A stretch of 6,718 nt of DNA, from NCBI GenBank assembly GCA_021772595.1, contig JAJFLS010000568.1:1-6718 (forward strand), in the 5' to 3' direction. Position 1 is the stretch's first letter. Every line of letters begins with the position of its first letter. Shown one piece after another: positions 6,561 to 6,718 of this stretch. Both the position numbers and the translations under genes were made by a program. A model generated the notes under the pieces. It was given only the letters and a program-made list of their open reading frames with translations, did no database searches and was not told where the DNA came from. The DNA comes from Opitutales bacterium. Its GTDB lineage: Bacteria; Verrucomicrobiota; Verrucomicrobiia; Opitutales; Opitutaceae.

Positions 6561-6718
6561 ATTCAAAATCCCCGACTCTTATCTGATAATCGCATTGGCG
6601 CCGCTCGTTTTGTTCGGCGGCTGCATGGGTAAGAGAGACGTCGCCGTGATTACGGCCACGACGATCGGCATCGAATTTGGCGCTCCGCCGAATGATATTG
6701 TCGTGGGCGTCAAGCGCA
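6541..6718 (+). CDS. Small putative lipoprotein, 3' partial
   Basis: This frame is cut by the window end; 59 residues are visible. It begins with MIQRTSRFKIPDSYL, a basic N-region, then a hydrophobic stretch LIIALAPLVLFGG with the cysteine at 28, giving the lipobox LFGGC minus its usual Leu at -3 (Phe-Gly-Gly-Cys). The mature part begins CMGKRDVAVITATTIGIEFGAPPNDIVVGVKR. The pattern TIGIEFG…IVVGVKR is the kind seen in small hypothetical lipoproteins and resembles the motif in the preceding gene. The ATG is the first possible start after an in-frame TAA at 6526-6528, and it overlaps the upstream gene by 20 bp in another frame, which suggests translational coupling. It is too short for an ORF caller with a high cutoff but the signal peptide supports it. 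Function unknown. Confidence 0.68.
   Translation, partial: MIQRTSRFKIPDSYLIIALAPLVLFGGCMGKRDVAVITATTIGIEFGAPPNDIVVGVKR

Noticed and set aside
1..6718. Search for CRISPR arrays, tRNA genes, transposases and phage genes
   Set aside because: No spaced direct repeats, cloverleaf, transposase motif or phage protein was seen.

Overview
The window looks like a stretch of a bacterial chromosome, most likely from Verrucomicrobiota, class Opitutia. The evidence is circumstantial. It includes a large secreted-type GH106 rhamnosidase with the Asp-rich C-terminal module common on Verrucomicrobia and Planctomycetes exoenzymes, several starts with weak Shine-Dalgarno sequences, and a pair of small lipoproteins of a type I associate with Opitutia and some Proteobacteria. 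No tRNA, rRNA, CRISPR array, insertion sequence or phage gene was seen.

Layout, left to right. (1) Positions 1-3261, +: a GH106 alpha-L-rhamnosidase whose N-terminus, including any signal peptide, lies off the window. A strong hairpin (3275-3310) follows it. (2) 3431-4366, +: a class I methyltransferase with every hallmark of a type I protein arginine methyltransferase (PRMT), a family that is overwhelmingly eukaryotic. This is the most notable gene here. (3) 4598-4849 and 4846-5232, +: a VapBC toxin-antitoxin operon with an ATGA stop/start overlap, preceded by about 230 bp without a gene and followed by a hairpin with a T-run. (4) 5286-5996, -: a small putative zinc metalloprotease with an HEMTH motif (SprA-related family), convergent with vapC. 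(5) 5997-6167: a divergent intergenic region carrying a perfect 22-bp palindrome 21 bp upstream of the metalloprotease start. (6) 6168-6560 and 6541-6718, +: two overlapping genes for small lipoproteins that appear related to each other; the second runs off the window.

The genes do not form one evident pathway. The rhamnosidase belongs to extracellular polysaccharide breakdown and probably continues a carbohydrate-use region upstream. The PRMT-like gene stands alone, its substrate cannot be read from its neighbours, and it is separated from the rhamnosidase by 169 bp and a hairpin. VapBC is a self-contained module. The two lipoproteins are very probably co-transcribed and translationally linked. 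The main candidate for a previously undescribed biology is bacterial asymmetric arginine dimethylation by the 3431-4366 product.
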